Source: Paraburkholderia haematera (GTDB lineage Bacteria; Pseudomonadota; Gammaproteobacteria; Burkholderiales; Burkholderiaceae). From it: a stretch of DNA of 64,000 nt. Within the stretch, counting starts at the first letter, position 1, and every line of letters begins with the position of its first letter. The DNA is taken from the NCBI RefSeq assembly GCF_905220975.1, contig NZ_CAJNBK010000027.1, positions 22,444 through 86,443 on the forward strand. Reading direction: 5' to 3'. The notes beneath the pieces are model-generated. The model did not search any database. It had not been told where the DNA came from and saw nothing but the letters and a program-made list of their open reading frames with translations. Below, piece after piece: positions 18,001 through 25,270 of the stretch. A program made the position numbers and the translations under genes.

Positions 18001-18325
18001 CATCGACCTGGGCCAGTTCCGGATTGGTGCCGATCTGGAAATACGCGTTGATGGTCAGATTGCCCGTCGATGAACTCGACGAGTTCATGTAGATCATGTT
18101 GTCCGCGCCGTTGACCTGCTGCTCGATCGGCGCGGCCACGTTGTTGGCCACGACGTCGGCGTTCGCGCCGGGATAATTGGCGGATATCGTGATCTGCGGC
18201 GGGGTGACATCCGGATACTGTGCGATCGGCAGATTGAACATCGCCACCGCGCCACCCAGCGTGATGACAATCGAAATCACCGAGGCAAAGATCGGGCGGT
18301 CGATGCAGAAACGCGAGATATTCAT
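15086..18325 (-). CDS. RND multidrug efflux permease (HAE1/AcrB family)
   Basis: A 1079-residue inner-membrane proton-driven pump with the full AcrB layout: MNISRFCIDRPIFASVISIV start, two large periplasmic porter regions (about 35-335 and 565-870) and twelve helices. The helix-4 proton relay Asp pair appears in GIVVDDAIVVIENVERN. The hydrophobic N-terminus and length are typical of the MexF/BpeF/AcrB group. The C-terminus carries a Gly/Pro/Ala-rich tail of about 40 residues. Drug range is not readable. It is the second gene of the operon, 12 bp after the adaptor gene. Confidence 0.94.
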   Translation of the reverse strand: MNISRFCIDRPIFASVISIVITLGGAVAMFNLPIAQYPDVTPPQITISANYPGANADVVANNVAAPIEQQVNGADNMIYMNSSSSSTGNLTINAYFQIGTNPELAQVDVQNRVNLALPQLPSSVQSQGIQVQKKSSAFMMVIAIYSPGERYDATYIANYANIYVLDALKRIPGANQSAIFGTPDYAMRIWLKPDRMAQLGITAGDVQRAVANQNQQFAVGRLGQSPTGAPVEQSFAVTTTGRLSEPAEFENIIIRAANGDAAIVRLKDIGRAALGQKDYSIRSRFQGKPATVIAVYQQPGANALDVSKQVHAALQEMKKTFPEGLEYDIALDTTDFTRASISDVVHTFFEALVLVVIVVFVFLQSLRATLIPVLAVPVSIMGTFMGMLALGFSINMLTLFGMVLAIGIVVDDAIVVIENVERNMNVHKLSPKDAARRAMDEVAGPVVAIVLVLCAVFVPVAFLGGITGQLYKQFAITIAISVIFSGVVALTLSPALAALLLKPGHHEKKGFFKWFDRNFEKVTHSYTSVVKLVIKRFVVALLLFVGMIALAVVMMRTIPTSFLPPEDQGYLLGAIIMPDAASLDRTGDVSRRVTDYFMKQPAVGSVTIVDGYSLLDSQNKNNASTFFIGFKGFDERYKFANIKTQNAKAVLIDAYKNLSQVKEGIILPVNPPSIPGLGTTGGTEMWIQSKGDATTAQLAGVVDDFVAKAKSRPELSRVTSTFNASSQQLLVDVDREKSETLGVPIEEVYSAMQTMFGSLYVSQFNRSSRLWQVILQAEPQYRLTPQDLNQLYVRSKTNNMVPLKAVVNSKYVTGPDLVTRFNNFPAVKITANGAPGYSSGQVISALEEVADQVMPAGYGVAWSGEAYEARQSGGTSGLVFVFGLVMVFLILAAQYEKWSLPFGVLLAVPFALFGALLAILLRGLENDVYFQIGLTMLVALAAKNAILIFEFAVLNREAGESVYDAAVTAATERLRPIVMTSLAFILGCVPLAIALGASANSRHSIGTGVIGGMLGATVIAVFFIPMFFYVLETMSEKSGGKKTPGASGGPAAGDGTGPVAPTGSGGGAAATPSAQREGD

Positions 18326-18337
18326 GTCGCGCTCCCC

Positions 18338-19546
18338 TTACTGCGCGGCGGTGGTATCGGACGGGCGTGCCGTCGAACTGCTCTCCCCGCCCCCTGGCAC
18401 GGTGGCCGCCGCGTGCGCGGCCGGCGCCGCGACGATTTTCAGCGGCACGTCAGCGGCCACGCGAATCGCCCCGTCTACCACTACGCGCTCGCCAGGCTGC
18501 AACCCCTGGGTGATGAACCAGTCGTCACCATGCCATTCGCCCACTTCCACGACACGCTGATGCGCCTTCGAGTCATTGTCGACGACCCACACGAAGTGAC
18601 TTTTAGCGCCCTGTAAGACCGAACGTTGCGGCACGAGGATCGCCTTCGGCCTGGAAGCGCCGGACACCCGTGCCCGCACGAACTGGCCGGGACGCAACTG
18701 GCCTTTCTCATTCGCGAAAGTCGCCCGCACGAGGAACGTGCCGGTCTCGGTGCTGAAAGCGGGATTGGTGAAGCTGATACGACCGTGGTCAGGATACTCA
18801 GTACCGTCGGCCATGATCAACGTGACTTCAAAGTCGTCATTGGCCGGAAACCGCAAACGGCCAGCCTTGACGTCTTCGCGGTACTTCAGCAACTCATTTT
18901 CCGAAATGCTGAAGTTGACCCACATGGGATCGAGTTGATAGACATAGGTCAGCAAGCCGGAGGCCGAGGCGGTGACAAAGCTGCCGTCCTGTTGCCTCGC
19001 GAAGCTGGACAAACCGGTGAGCGGCGATTTGATCGTCGTATAGCTGAGGTTCAGCTGCGCGGTTTGCACCTGGCCAAGTGCTGCGAACACGGCTGCTTCA
19101 GCCTGCTTTTCGTTGCCGGTCGCGTCGTCAAGATCCTTCTGGCTCAATGCGTTCTGTTTGGCCAGCGGAATCACGCGGGCGAGATTCGCCTTCGCAACGG
19201 TCAAGCGCGCCTGTTGCTGCGCGAGCTGGCCTTTGGCCGTTTGCAGCGCGGCGTCGAAGGGCTTCGAGTCCATCTGAAAGAGCGTCTGGCCGGCGCGAAC
19301 CATTTGCCCTTCGGTATAGAGCCGCTTGTCGAGAAAGCCGTCCACCCGCGCGCGAATCTCAACTTCGCGAGAACTCTGCGTTTGCGCGGTGAATTCGAAA
19401 TCGACGGGGGTGTCGCTCTGCACCACCGGCATCACGGTGACCTCGATCGCGCCGGCGACCGGCAGCGTCGCGGGCTTGCTGCAGGCGGCGCAAAGCGCAA
19501 GCGCAGTGAGCCCGGCAATCGCGAGACCTAGGTGGTTCCTGCTCAT
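18338..19546 (-). CDS. RND efflux periplasmic adaptor (membrane fusion lipoprotein)
   Basis: A 402-residue AcrA/MexE-type adaptor. Signal peptide with lipobox LCAAC near residue 22. A lipoyl/barrel-sandwich motif follows (EIRARVDGFLDKRLYTEGQMV), then an alpha-hairpin (about 105-165), beta-barrel (about 185-285) and membrane-proximal domain ending in GLQPGERVVVDG. The C-terminal tail is Ala/Pro/Ser-rich. It is the first gene of the efflux-Pqi operon; the promoter should lie between 19546 and 19574 or further upstream. No local TetR or LysR regulator is present. Confidence 0.92.
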   Translation of the reverse strand: MSRNHLGLAIAGLTALALCAACSKPATLPVAGAIEVTVMPVVQSDTPVDFEFTAQTQSSREVEIRARVDGFLDKRLYTEGQMVRAGQTLFQMDSKPFDAALQTAKGQLAQQQARLTVAKANLARVIPLAKQNALSQKDLDDATGNEKQAEAAVFAALGQVQTAQLNLSYTTIKSPLTGLSSFARQQDGSFVTASASGLLTYVYQLDPMWVNFSISENELLKYREDVKAGRLRFPANDDFEVTLIMADGTEYPDHGRISFTNPAFSTETGTFLVRATFANEKGQLRPGQFVRARVSGASRPKAILVPQRSVLQGAKSHFVWVVDNDSKAHQRVVEVGEWHGDDWFITQGLQPGERVVVDGAIRVAADVPLKIVAAPAAHAAATVPGGGESSSTARPSDTTAAQ

Positions 19547-19573
19547 GACTGTCTCCCGCGTCCCGATCGATGT

Positions 19574-20047
19574 CTACTGAGCCGTGTAGCCGCGACCGGT
19601 CATGCAAGCCGCCACTGCCCGGTTGAAGGTCGCCATCTGCTGCGACGTCTGTTGCTGAGCCGCCTGCTGCTGCGTGGCCTCGGCCTGGTTGGCGCGGCGC
19701 TGGCGCATGCCGCCGGCCGCTGTTCCGGTCACCGCGCCGATCGCGGCGCCCTTTCCAGCGTTGCCCGCGATGGCGCCTACGGCCGCCCCCACGGCGGCGC
19801 CGCCGGCTGCACCCTTGACCGCTCCACCCTGCTTTGGCGCAGCGCCTGGTTGGCCGGATTGCTGGGCAATCGCGACCGGATCAACGCCGGTCGTCTGCTT
19901 CGCCCATAGTTGGCACTCCGCGGTATCGGTTTGCTGCCGACTGGCGCTTTGGCCTTTCGCCGGATAAAAGATGGGCTGCTGCGCGGCCGCTGAATACGCC
20001 AGCGTCAGCACAAGTACACCCGTCAGCCCTCGCATAATCGATAGCAT
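19574..20047 (-). CDS. Exported glycine-zipper protein
   Basis: A 157-residue protein with signal peptide (MLSIMRGLTGVLVLTLAYSA, then AAQQ), a short Cys-containing N-terminal segment (TAECQLWAKQTTGVDP), a strong glycine-zipper stretch (GGAAVGAAVGAIAGNAGKG) and a Gln-rich helix ending in CMTGRGYTAQ. This is the YMGG-like/glycine-zipper layout seen in Burkholderia envelope proteins. The start at 20047 (GGAA upstream) was chosen over the TTG-like extension. A copy of the regional GGACC inverted repeat lies 149 bp upstream. Confidence 0.7.
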   Translation of the reverse strand: MLSIMRGLTGVLVLTLAYSAAAQQPIFYPAKGQSASRQQTDTAECQLWAKQTTGVDPVAIAQQSGQPGAAPKQGGAVKGAAGGAAVGAAVGAIAGNAGKGAAIGAVTGTAAGGMRQRRANQAEATQQQAAQQQTSQQMATFNRAVAACMTGRGYTAQ

Positions 20048-20195
20048 GGTCAGATTCCGTTTGATTTCCCTGGAGGCGAACCGTCTGCGCGCGCCTGGCC
20101 TGGCGACTATCCGCGCGCCCGATCCCGAACCGGGGCGCCTTCTTCGACCCTGATCAGTCGAGTCAATTATTGGATTTCGCGTCGAGCGATGGCAA

Positions 20196-20211
20196 TTGGC
20201 CTTTGGTCCCA
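20196..20211. promoter_or_regulatory. Regional inverted repeat, copy A (degenerate)
   Basis: TTGGCCTTTGGTCCCA, three mismatches to the core TTGGACCTTGGTCCAA found at five other sites between 20.7 and 30.4 kb. It lies upstream of the exported glycine-zipper gene. Confidence 0.45.
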
Positions 20212-20251
20212 TAGCGCGCGAATTCGCGGTACAGGACCCGGCAATTGCCCA

Positions 20252-20638
20252 TCAGACAGGCGGTACGCCGCCGAGCGCGGCGCGCACCGTCTTCACGAAC
20301 AGTTCGTCGTTGAAAGGCTTGCGCAGCCAGGCAACCGCACCGCCTGCGAGCGCGTGCTCGCGTACCCCAATCTCGTCGTGTGCGGTAATGAAGATCACTG
20401 GCATGCCTTTGCCGGACAGGCGCCGCTGGACTTCGAGTCCATTGAGCCCGGGCATCTGCACGTCGAGAATGACGCAGTCGGGTTGATACGACGGCATCGA
20501 GGCGAGAACGTCGAGGAACGCGTCGCCGCTGGCAAATGCTTCGGAGGCGATCCCGATGGAGCGCAGCAATCGCCTGATTGCCCGGCTCACCGATTCATCG
20601 TCATCAACGACGACAACGAATGGTTTGAGTTTTCCCAT
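20252..20638 (-). CDS. Single-domain response regulator (FixJ-like receiver)
   Basis: A 128-residue stand-alone receiver: the acidic cluster VVDDDES at 10-16, phospho-acceptor Asp 59 in CVILDVQMPG, the Thr/Ser switch in IFITAHDE and Lys in WLRKPFND. There is no output domain, so it probably acts as a phosphate sink or a protein-protein switch in the adjacent kinase/FixJ system. Start ATG 20638 follows a TGGGAAAA region; extension to 20677 was rejected. Copy B of the regional repeat lies 84 bp upstream. Confidence 0.85.
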   Translation of the reverse strand: MGKLKPFVVVVDDDESVSRAIRRLLRSIGIASEAFASGDAFLDVLASMPSYQPDCVILDVQMPGLNGLEVQRRLSGKGMPVIFITAHDEIGVREHALAGGAVAWLRKPFNDELFVKTVRAALGGVPPV

Positions 20639-20721
20639 GGAGAGTAGTCCGGTGCCCGGGAATGCGCGAGTCAGCACACCCCCCCAGAGGAAAGCCTACG
20701 AGACGGAAAGGTTCGCGGATA

Positions 20722-20737
20722 TTGGACCTTGGTCCTG
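20722..20737. promoter_or_regulatory. Regional inverted repeat, copy B
   Basis: TTGGACCTTGGTCCTG. The GGACC-TT-GGTCC core is perfect and the flanks are one arm short. It lies 84 bp upstream of the single-domain response regulator, inside the 218-bp gap before the FixJ-type gene. Confidence 0.6.
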
Positions 20738-20856
20738 TATCGATCGAGTAGGGATCGGGTGCGATCCGCATATGGACCGACCTGCCCCCATCGACGACGC
20801 ACGCGCCGGAACAGACCCCGAACGGACCACGCTATCGCCGGCCAGCCGCGATGACT

Positions 20857-21492
20857 TCAGCGCGAAACGCGGGCTTCGCCCGCACCGCCGAGACCGACTT
20901 TATCCGCAACGCGCACGAGCTGGGCAAGCGACGTGACTTCCATTTTCGCCATCACGCGCGCGCGATGCGCCTTGATTGTCTTTTCGACCGTACCCAGCTC
21001 GCCGGCCACCTGCTTGTTCAGGCGGCCCGTGACCACGAGCGCCATGACTTCCTTTTCGCGCGGCGTGAGCCTGTCCAGCCGGCCACGGATCGCGTCCAGC
21101 TCAGAGCGCACCGCGCGGGTCTGCTCCACGCGTTCGAAAGCGGCTTCGATCGCGCGGAGCAGATCGGTATCGTTCACGGGTTTTGCCAGAAAATCGGTGG
21201 CCCCTGCTTTCATCGCGTCCACCGTCATGGCGATATCACCGTGGCCGGTGATGAAGATGATTGGCAGCACCGCTTTGAGTTCGCGCTGCAATGCCAGCCC
21301 GTCCAGGTCCGGCAACTGCACGTCGAGAACCAGACAGGCTGGCGCATCGACCTCACGCAGCCGTTCGAGAAACGCGCGGGCATTGCCGAATGCTTCGACA
21401 CGGTAGCCCGCGGCGTGGATCAGACGCGCCAACGCACGGCGCACGGAATCGTCGTCGTCGACGACGAAGACAAGCGAATCGGATTCAGTCAT
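20857..21492 (-). CDS. FixJ/LuxR-type response regulator
   Basis: A 211-residue two-domain regulator. The receiver (about 5-120) has the acidic cluster VDDDDS, Asp 57 in CLVLDVQLPD, Thr in FITGHGDIA and Lys 104 in FLAKPVND. The LuxR-type helix-turn-helix (about 140-200) reads LTPREKEVMALVVTGRLNKQ and GTVEKTIKAHRARVM. The protein is typical of FixJ-family activators that bind short inverted repeats. It lies 5 bp after the PAS histidine kinase stop, so the two form a transcription unit. It is the best local candidate to recognise the GGACC-N2-GGTCC repeats; this is inference. Confidence 0.9.
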   Translation of the reverse strand: MTESDSLVFVVDDDDSVRRALARLIHAAGYRVEAFGNARAFLERLREVDAPACLVLDVQLPDLDGLALQRELKAVLPIIFITGHGDIAMTVDAMKAGATDFLAKPVNDTDLLRAIEAAFERVEQTRAVRSELDAIRGRLDRLTPREKEVMALVVTGRLNKQVAGELGTVEKTIKAHRARVMAKMEVTSLAQLVRVADKVGLGGAGEARVSR

Positions 21493-21497
21493 GGCCT

Positions 21498-23048
21498 TTA
21501 TCGCGACTTATCCTCCGGCGTGGCATCGCCGGCCGGCAATGCCACGTAGAATGTCGCGCCTCGATCGTTGTTGTTTTCGGCCCATAGACGCCCGCGGTGC
21601 ATGTCGATGATGGAACGGCTGATCGACAATCCCAAACCGAGCCCTTGGGGTTTGGATGTAAAAAACGGCTTGAAGATCTTGTCCAGCTTATCGGCGGTCA
21701 ACCCATGGCCCCGATCGCGAACAGCGATCAACACCATGCCGTTGTCGGCCGGTTTGAGCGTGACGCACACCGCGCGGTCGACAGGTGGCACTTCGTTCAT
21801 CGCGTCGAACGCATTCAGCAGCAAATTCAGCATGACCTGCTGCAATTGAACCCGGTCGGCGCGAACGGGCGGTAATGCCGTGTCGATATCGAGTGTCACG
21901 CGTACGCCACGCACGATTGCATCGCTATGGACAAGCGCCACCACATCGCGTATCACGCTCGCGAGGTCGAGTGAAATCACCTCGAAATCGCCCTTCTTGA
22001 CGACCGTGCGAATGCGCCGGATCACCTCGCTGGCCCGGTAATCGTCCTGAACGATATCGTTCAGAATGTCGCGTAACTCCGCCAGATCAATCGGATCGGC
22101 AGTCATGAAACGCTGCGCAGCCTGCACGTTGCTGAGTATCGCGGTAAGCGGCTGATTCAACTCATGCGCTAGCGAGGAAGCCAGCTGACCAATCGTCGAT
22201 ACACGCGTCAAATGCGCAAGATCCTGGCGCTGGCGATGCAACTCATGCCGCTCCGTCTTGTCGATGACGAACGCGAGCGTGACGTTTTCACCGTCGAAGC
22301 GAAAAGCACTCAGGTCGATTTCGGCGCGAAACTCCGTGCCGTCCTTGCGGCGCGCACACGGATCATCCAACGGCGAGGGGCCGCACGCCTGCTGCATGGT
22401 TGAGGGGTCGGCCCAATACGGTGCGGGGCTGTTCAGACGCAGTGCATGGACCAGCAGTTCTGCCGGCTTGCCGACCAATTCGCCGTGTTCGTAACCGAAG
22501 AGCCGCTCCGCTTGCGGATTGACCATCACCATCAGGCCGCGCTCGTCGAGCATCAGGATCCCCAGCGGCAATAACGCCAATGCTTCACGAAAATAGCGCT
22601 CGCCGCTTACCTGTTCGCTAGCATCCGCATGTGAATCGTTAGTGAATGCTACTCGCGCGCCGCCATCGTAAGTTTCTCTGCGTGCCGTTCTTGCAGAGGT
22701 CATCGTGCGTAGGCGCGCCGTAAAACGCCGCCTTGCGAGTGAAGCTGACAGACCGCTATCTGATGCACCAGAACCATCGGGTGCGTGATGGCGATGCTCG
22801 CCACGTAGCAGCGCCGGCTGGCGAGTTCGATTTGAGAATTCTGTAATATTCGCTTCGCCCGCCAATTCCGGAAGCGCTGTATGCGCCGCACACCCATCGA
22901 GCGTCGCACTCTTACGATAGTTCGATTCGGTAATTGGCGGATTAAGACTGCTGAACGGTAACGATATCCGGCGGCGCAGTTCCAGCGCCAGCAACCCTAG
23001 AATGATTGCTGCCTGTAAAACGACGATAGCAGGCATAACGATGCTCAT
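21498..23048 (-). CDS. PAS-domain sensor histidine kinase (FixL-like)
   Basis: A 516-residue kinase. One N-terminal transmembrane helix (about 3-22, MPAIVVLQAAIILGLLALEL), a poorly conserved linker (about 25-130), a PAS domain (about 135-255, GERYFREALALLPLGILMLD and a GYEHGELVGKP loop), the dimerisation/phosphoacceptor helix with LAHELNQPLTAIL (His near 280), and an HATPase domain with N-, G1- and G2-box features (MLNLLLNAFDAM, DRGHGLTADK, GLGLGLSI). No haem-binding His pocket was identified, so an oxygen-sensing role is not shown. ATG 23048 was used because the extension to 23066 begins with TTG. Confidence 0.88.
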   Translation of the reverse strand: MSIVMPAIVVLQAAIILGLLALELRRRISLPFSSLNPPITESNYRKSATLDGCAAHTALPELAGEANITEFSNRTRQPALLRGEHRHHAPDGSGASDSGLSASLARRRFTARLRTMTSARTARRETYDGGARVAFTNDSHADASEQVSGERYFREALALLPLGILMLDERGLMVMVNPQAERLFGYEHGELVGKPAELLVHALRLNSPAPYWADPSTMQQACGPSPLDDPCARRKDGTEFRAEIDLSAFRFDGENVTLAFVIDKTERHELHRQRQDLAHLTRVSTIGQLASSLAHELNQPLTAILSNVQAAQRFMTADPIDLAELRDILNDIVQDDYRASEVIRRIRTVVKKGDFEVISLDLASVIRDVVALVHSDAIVRGVRVTLDIDTALPPVRADRVQLQQVMLNLLLNAFDAMNEVPPVDRAVCVTLKPADNGMVLIAVRDRGHGLTADKLDKIFKPFFTSKPQGLGLGLSISRSIIDMHRGRLWAENNNDRGATFYVALPAGDATPEDKSR

Positions 23049-23336
23049 GACCGAACGGCCTCTCAAGCTTTGGCACCGCGAAATTGGCTACCGAAAGTCG
23101 TGCTGAACATCGGCGCGAGACGATACCCTTTGAACAGCGGGCTTATCGTCTCATTAGACAGTTAACGAATTAACTAAGACACGCTCGGAATGGGGACGCG
23201 GGCCGAACGAGCGTACCGGTAATGGTTACAACCAGGGAGCGTTTCAAACCGGTAAAATGAATCGTAGTACGGACATCTGAACATGTAAACGTGAATTGAG
23301 GCATTTCTTTTGCACCTAATTCGGTCAACAGACGAA

Positions 23337-23352
23337 TGGGACCAAAGTCCAA
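23337..23352. promoter_or_regulatory. Regional inverted repeat, copy C
   Basis: On the minus strand it reads TTGGACTTTGGTCCCA, two mismatches to the core. It lies in the 509-bp gap between the kinase and the patatin gene, 206 bp before the patatin start. No gene was found in that gap. Confidence 0.5.
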
Positions 23353-23557
23353 TTGTCCGTGTGCTTCGTTCACGATAGATTTGATTAGCCAACGGTTCGC
23401 CTTTCCCGAGCCTGCGTGACAGACGCGATACTCTCGAACGCGAACGCGCAAGTCATCATTCGTCGACGGCGTAGGACTTCACACAACGTTGCCGCCGCAA
23501 CCGTCGGTTCTGCACGTTCTGCTGAAGTTGCCGGCACAATCGTTATCCGATGGCGAG

Positions 23558-24706
23558 ATGCTCATGCGCAAAGCACGCGAAGCGGACCACCCAGCCTCTC
23601 ACTCGAGTTGGGGAAAATTCGACCATACCGTCATGGTCTTACAGGGCGGCGGTGCACTCGGTGCTTATCAGGCTGGTGTTTACGCCGGACTTGCTGAAGC
23701 GGCCGTTGCGCCCGACTGGATTGCCGGTGTGTCGATTGGCGCTATCAACGCCGCGCTGATCGCCGGGAATCCCGCCGAGCGACGTGTCGAACGTCTGCGC
23801 GAGTTCTGGCAGCGCATATCGGCCCACGCTCCTTTCGTGCCACCGCTGTCGCTCGATCCCATGCGCCCGCTCCTGAACTTCATGAGCGCTGCATCCAGTG
23901 TTGCCTTTGGCGTACCGGGCTTTTTTACGCCGCGAATGACAGGGCCGTTTGCAGCGCCACAGGCGAGTATCGAAACGCTCAGTCTGTATGAAACGTATCC
24001 ACTCAGGCAGACACTCAAAGAACTGGTCGACTTTGAACTAATCAACCGGCATGCAGTGCGCCTGTCTCTCGGCGCAGTCAACGTGCAGACCGGTAACTCA
24101 GTCTATTTCGACAATACCAAAGCAGAGATGGGTCCCGAGCACGTCATGGCAAGCGGCGCCCTGCCCCCGGGTTTTCCCGCCGTGCAGATAAATGGGCAAT
24201 GGTATTGGGACGGCGGCATCGCGTGTAACTCACCGCTTTGGTACGTGCTCGACGAAGATTACAGAATGAGTGCGTTGATTCTGCAGGTAGACGTATTCAG
24301 TGGCGCCGGGGCATTGCCGACCAACCTCAGAGACGTGCAGGAGCGCTGCAAGGATATTCAATACGCCAGCAAGACACGTTTTAATACCACGCGAATCAGC
24401 GAGATTGAAGCACTTCGCAACTCGCTGCGCCGCGTGCTCGACACATTGCCCGATTCTTACCAGACCGACCCTGACGTGCAAAAGCTCAACGCGATCAGCA
24501 CGCGGGGCGCAGTCGCGCTTGTCCATTTCATCAACCGGCACAACACACGATCGTCGAACTTCAAGGATTACGAGTTCTCACGCGCCACTGTCATGGACCT
24601 ATGGGACTTCGGATACCGCGACGCACAGAAGTCGCTCGCAGATCCACAATGGCGGGAAGCGACCGATCTGGGCAATGGCATTCACATCTACGACCTGACC
24701 GGCTAG
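23558..24706 (+). CDS. Patatin-like phospholipase with DUF3734 tail
   Basis: A 382-residue patatin-like lipase. The oxyanion loop is LQGGGALGAYQAGVYAGL (about 29-46), the nucleophile Ser sits in GVSIGAIN (GxSxG, about 57-64), and the catalytic Asp in YWDGGIACNS. The C-terminal 120 residues match the DUF3734 extension often fused to bacterial patatins. It should hydrolyse acyl lipids; no signal peptide is visible, so it acts in the cytosol or at the inner membrane. The frame is open from TTG 23489, but ATG 23558 with a GGCGAG upstream fits better. It is probably a member of the local GGACC-repeat group. Confidence 0.88.
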   Translation: MLMRKAREADHPASHSSWGKFDHTVMVLQGGGALGAYQAGVYAGLAEAAVAPDWIAGVSIGAINAALIAGNPAERRVERLREFWQRISAHAPFVPPLSLDPMRPLLNFMSAASSVAFGVPGFFTPRMTGPFAAPQASIETLSLYETYPLRQTLKELVDFELINRHAVRLSLGAVNVQTGNSVYFDNTKAEMGPEHVMASGALPPGFPAVQINGQWYWDGGIACNSPLWYVLDEDYRMSALILQVDVFSGAGALPTNLRDVQERCKDIQYASKTRFNTTRISEIEALRNSLRRVLDTLPDSYQTDPDVQKLNAISTRGAVALVHFINRHNTRSSNFKDYEFSRATVMDLWDFGYRDAQKSLADPQWREATDLGNGIHIYDLTG

Positions 24707-24735
24707 CGGGCGATCGGACACTGTCTCCAATCCCT

Positions 24736-25020
24736 TCAATTGCAACCTTGACCATTGGCCGTGCGATAGCAGGTCTTTCCGCTCGGACTCTTATATACAC
24801 CCTTACCGTTTTTGGTCCTGGCTTCTCCGCCTTTGCTCGTCGTTGTGGTCGTGACACCGTTCTGATTCTTTTGCGCCTTCCATGCGTTGCCGGTGTTCGG
24901 GTTGTACCCGCCGGCCGTTTGCCCGTTGTTGCATTCGGTCATACCTCGTGCGTTAGTGGTGCACTCCGCGAATACGTTGGACGACAGCGCAAACGCTATC
25001 AACACGAGCAACACTTTCAT
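24736..25020 (-). CDS. Small secreted protein with Cys pairs
   Basis: A 94-residue protein with a clean signal peptide (MKVLLVLIAFALSSNVFA, cleavage before ECTTN). The mature part is polar and Gly/Asn/Thr/Lys-rich with four cysteines (CTTNARGMTEC early, CYRTANGQGC at the end), probably two disulfides in the periplasm. The TTTTTSKGGEARTKNGKG middle is low complexity. Start ATG 25020 has GGAG at 6 bp. Copy D of the regional repeat lies 82 bp upstream. Family not recognised. Confidence 0.7.
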   Translation of the reverse strand: MKVLLVLIAFALSSNVFAECTTNARGMTECNNGQTAGGYNPNTGNAWKAQKNQNGVTTTTTSKGGEARTKNGKGVYKSPSGKTCYRTANGQGCN

Positions 25021-25101
25021 GGTCGTCTCCTGAGTAGCAGGCACAGGCACGGCTCTCGCCTGCCACATCTTTCAGATTAGCCGCATCCGCTCGCCTGCCT
25101 A

Positions 25102-25117
25102 TTGGACCTTGGTCCAA
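25102..25117. promoter_or_regulatory. Regional inverted repeat, copy D
   Basis: TTGGACCTTGGTCCAA, the exact core, flanked by AT on both sides. It is between the divergent small secreted gene (82 bp away) and the outer-membrane protein gene at 25271 (154 bp away). Confidence 0.65.
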
Positions 25118-25190
25118 TTGCAACTATCGCCATTCCAGCCGCCTCATGGAGTCGGTTCCGCAGCGGGGGCGCCGGTTCGACGCTTGCGCG

Positions 25191-25230
25191 CCACGTATCG
25201 CCACGTATCGCCACGTATTGCCACGTATCG
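25191..25230 (+). repeat. Four tandem 10-bp repeats (CCACGTATCG)
   Basis: Four head-to-tail copies of CCACGTATCG (third copy CCACGTATTG) between inverted-repeat copy D and the start of the outer-membrane gene. The 10-bp period is close to one helical turn, so it may be a promoter-spacing element or a site array. Confidence 0.75.
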
Positions 25231-25270
25231 CCCGGCACATCATGCAACGAGTGAAGTGGACTTGACCGCA

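Noticed and set aside
23170..23451. Minus-strand ORF of 93 codons before the patatin gene
   Set aside because: It covers the promoter region and copy C of the regional repeat, starts weakly and has no recognisable sequence.
24726..24760. Seventh copy of the GGACC inverted repeat (CAATTGCAACCTTGACCATTGG)
   Set aside because: It lies at the coding end of the small secreted gene, lacks symmetric GGACC/GGTCC arms and has an insertion.
25191..25230. CRISPR-like repeat array
   Set aside because: The 10-bp units are directly adjacent with no spacers, so it is a simple tandem repeat. The same holds for 2640-2678, 2991-3050 and 32641-32700.
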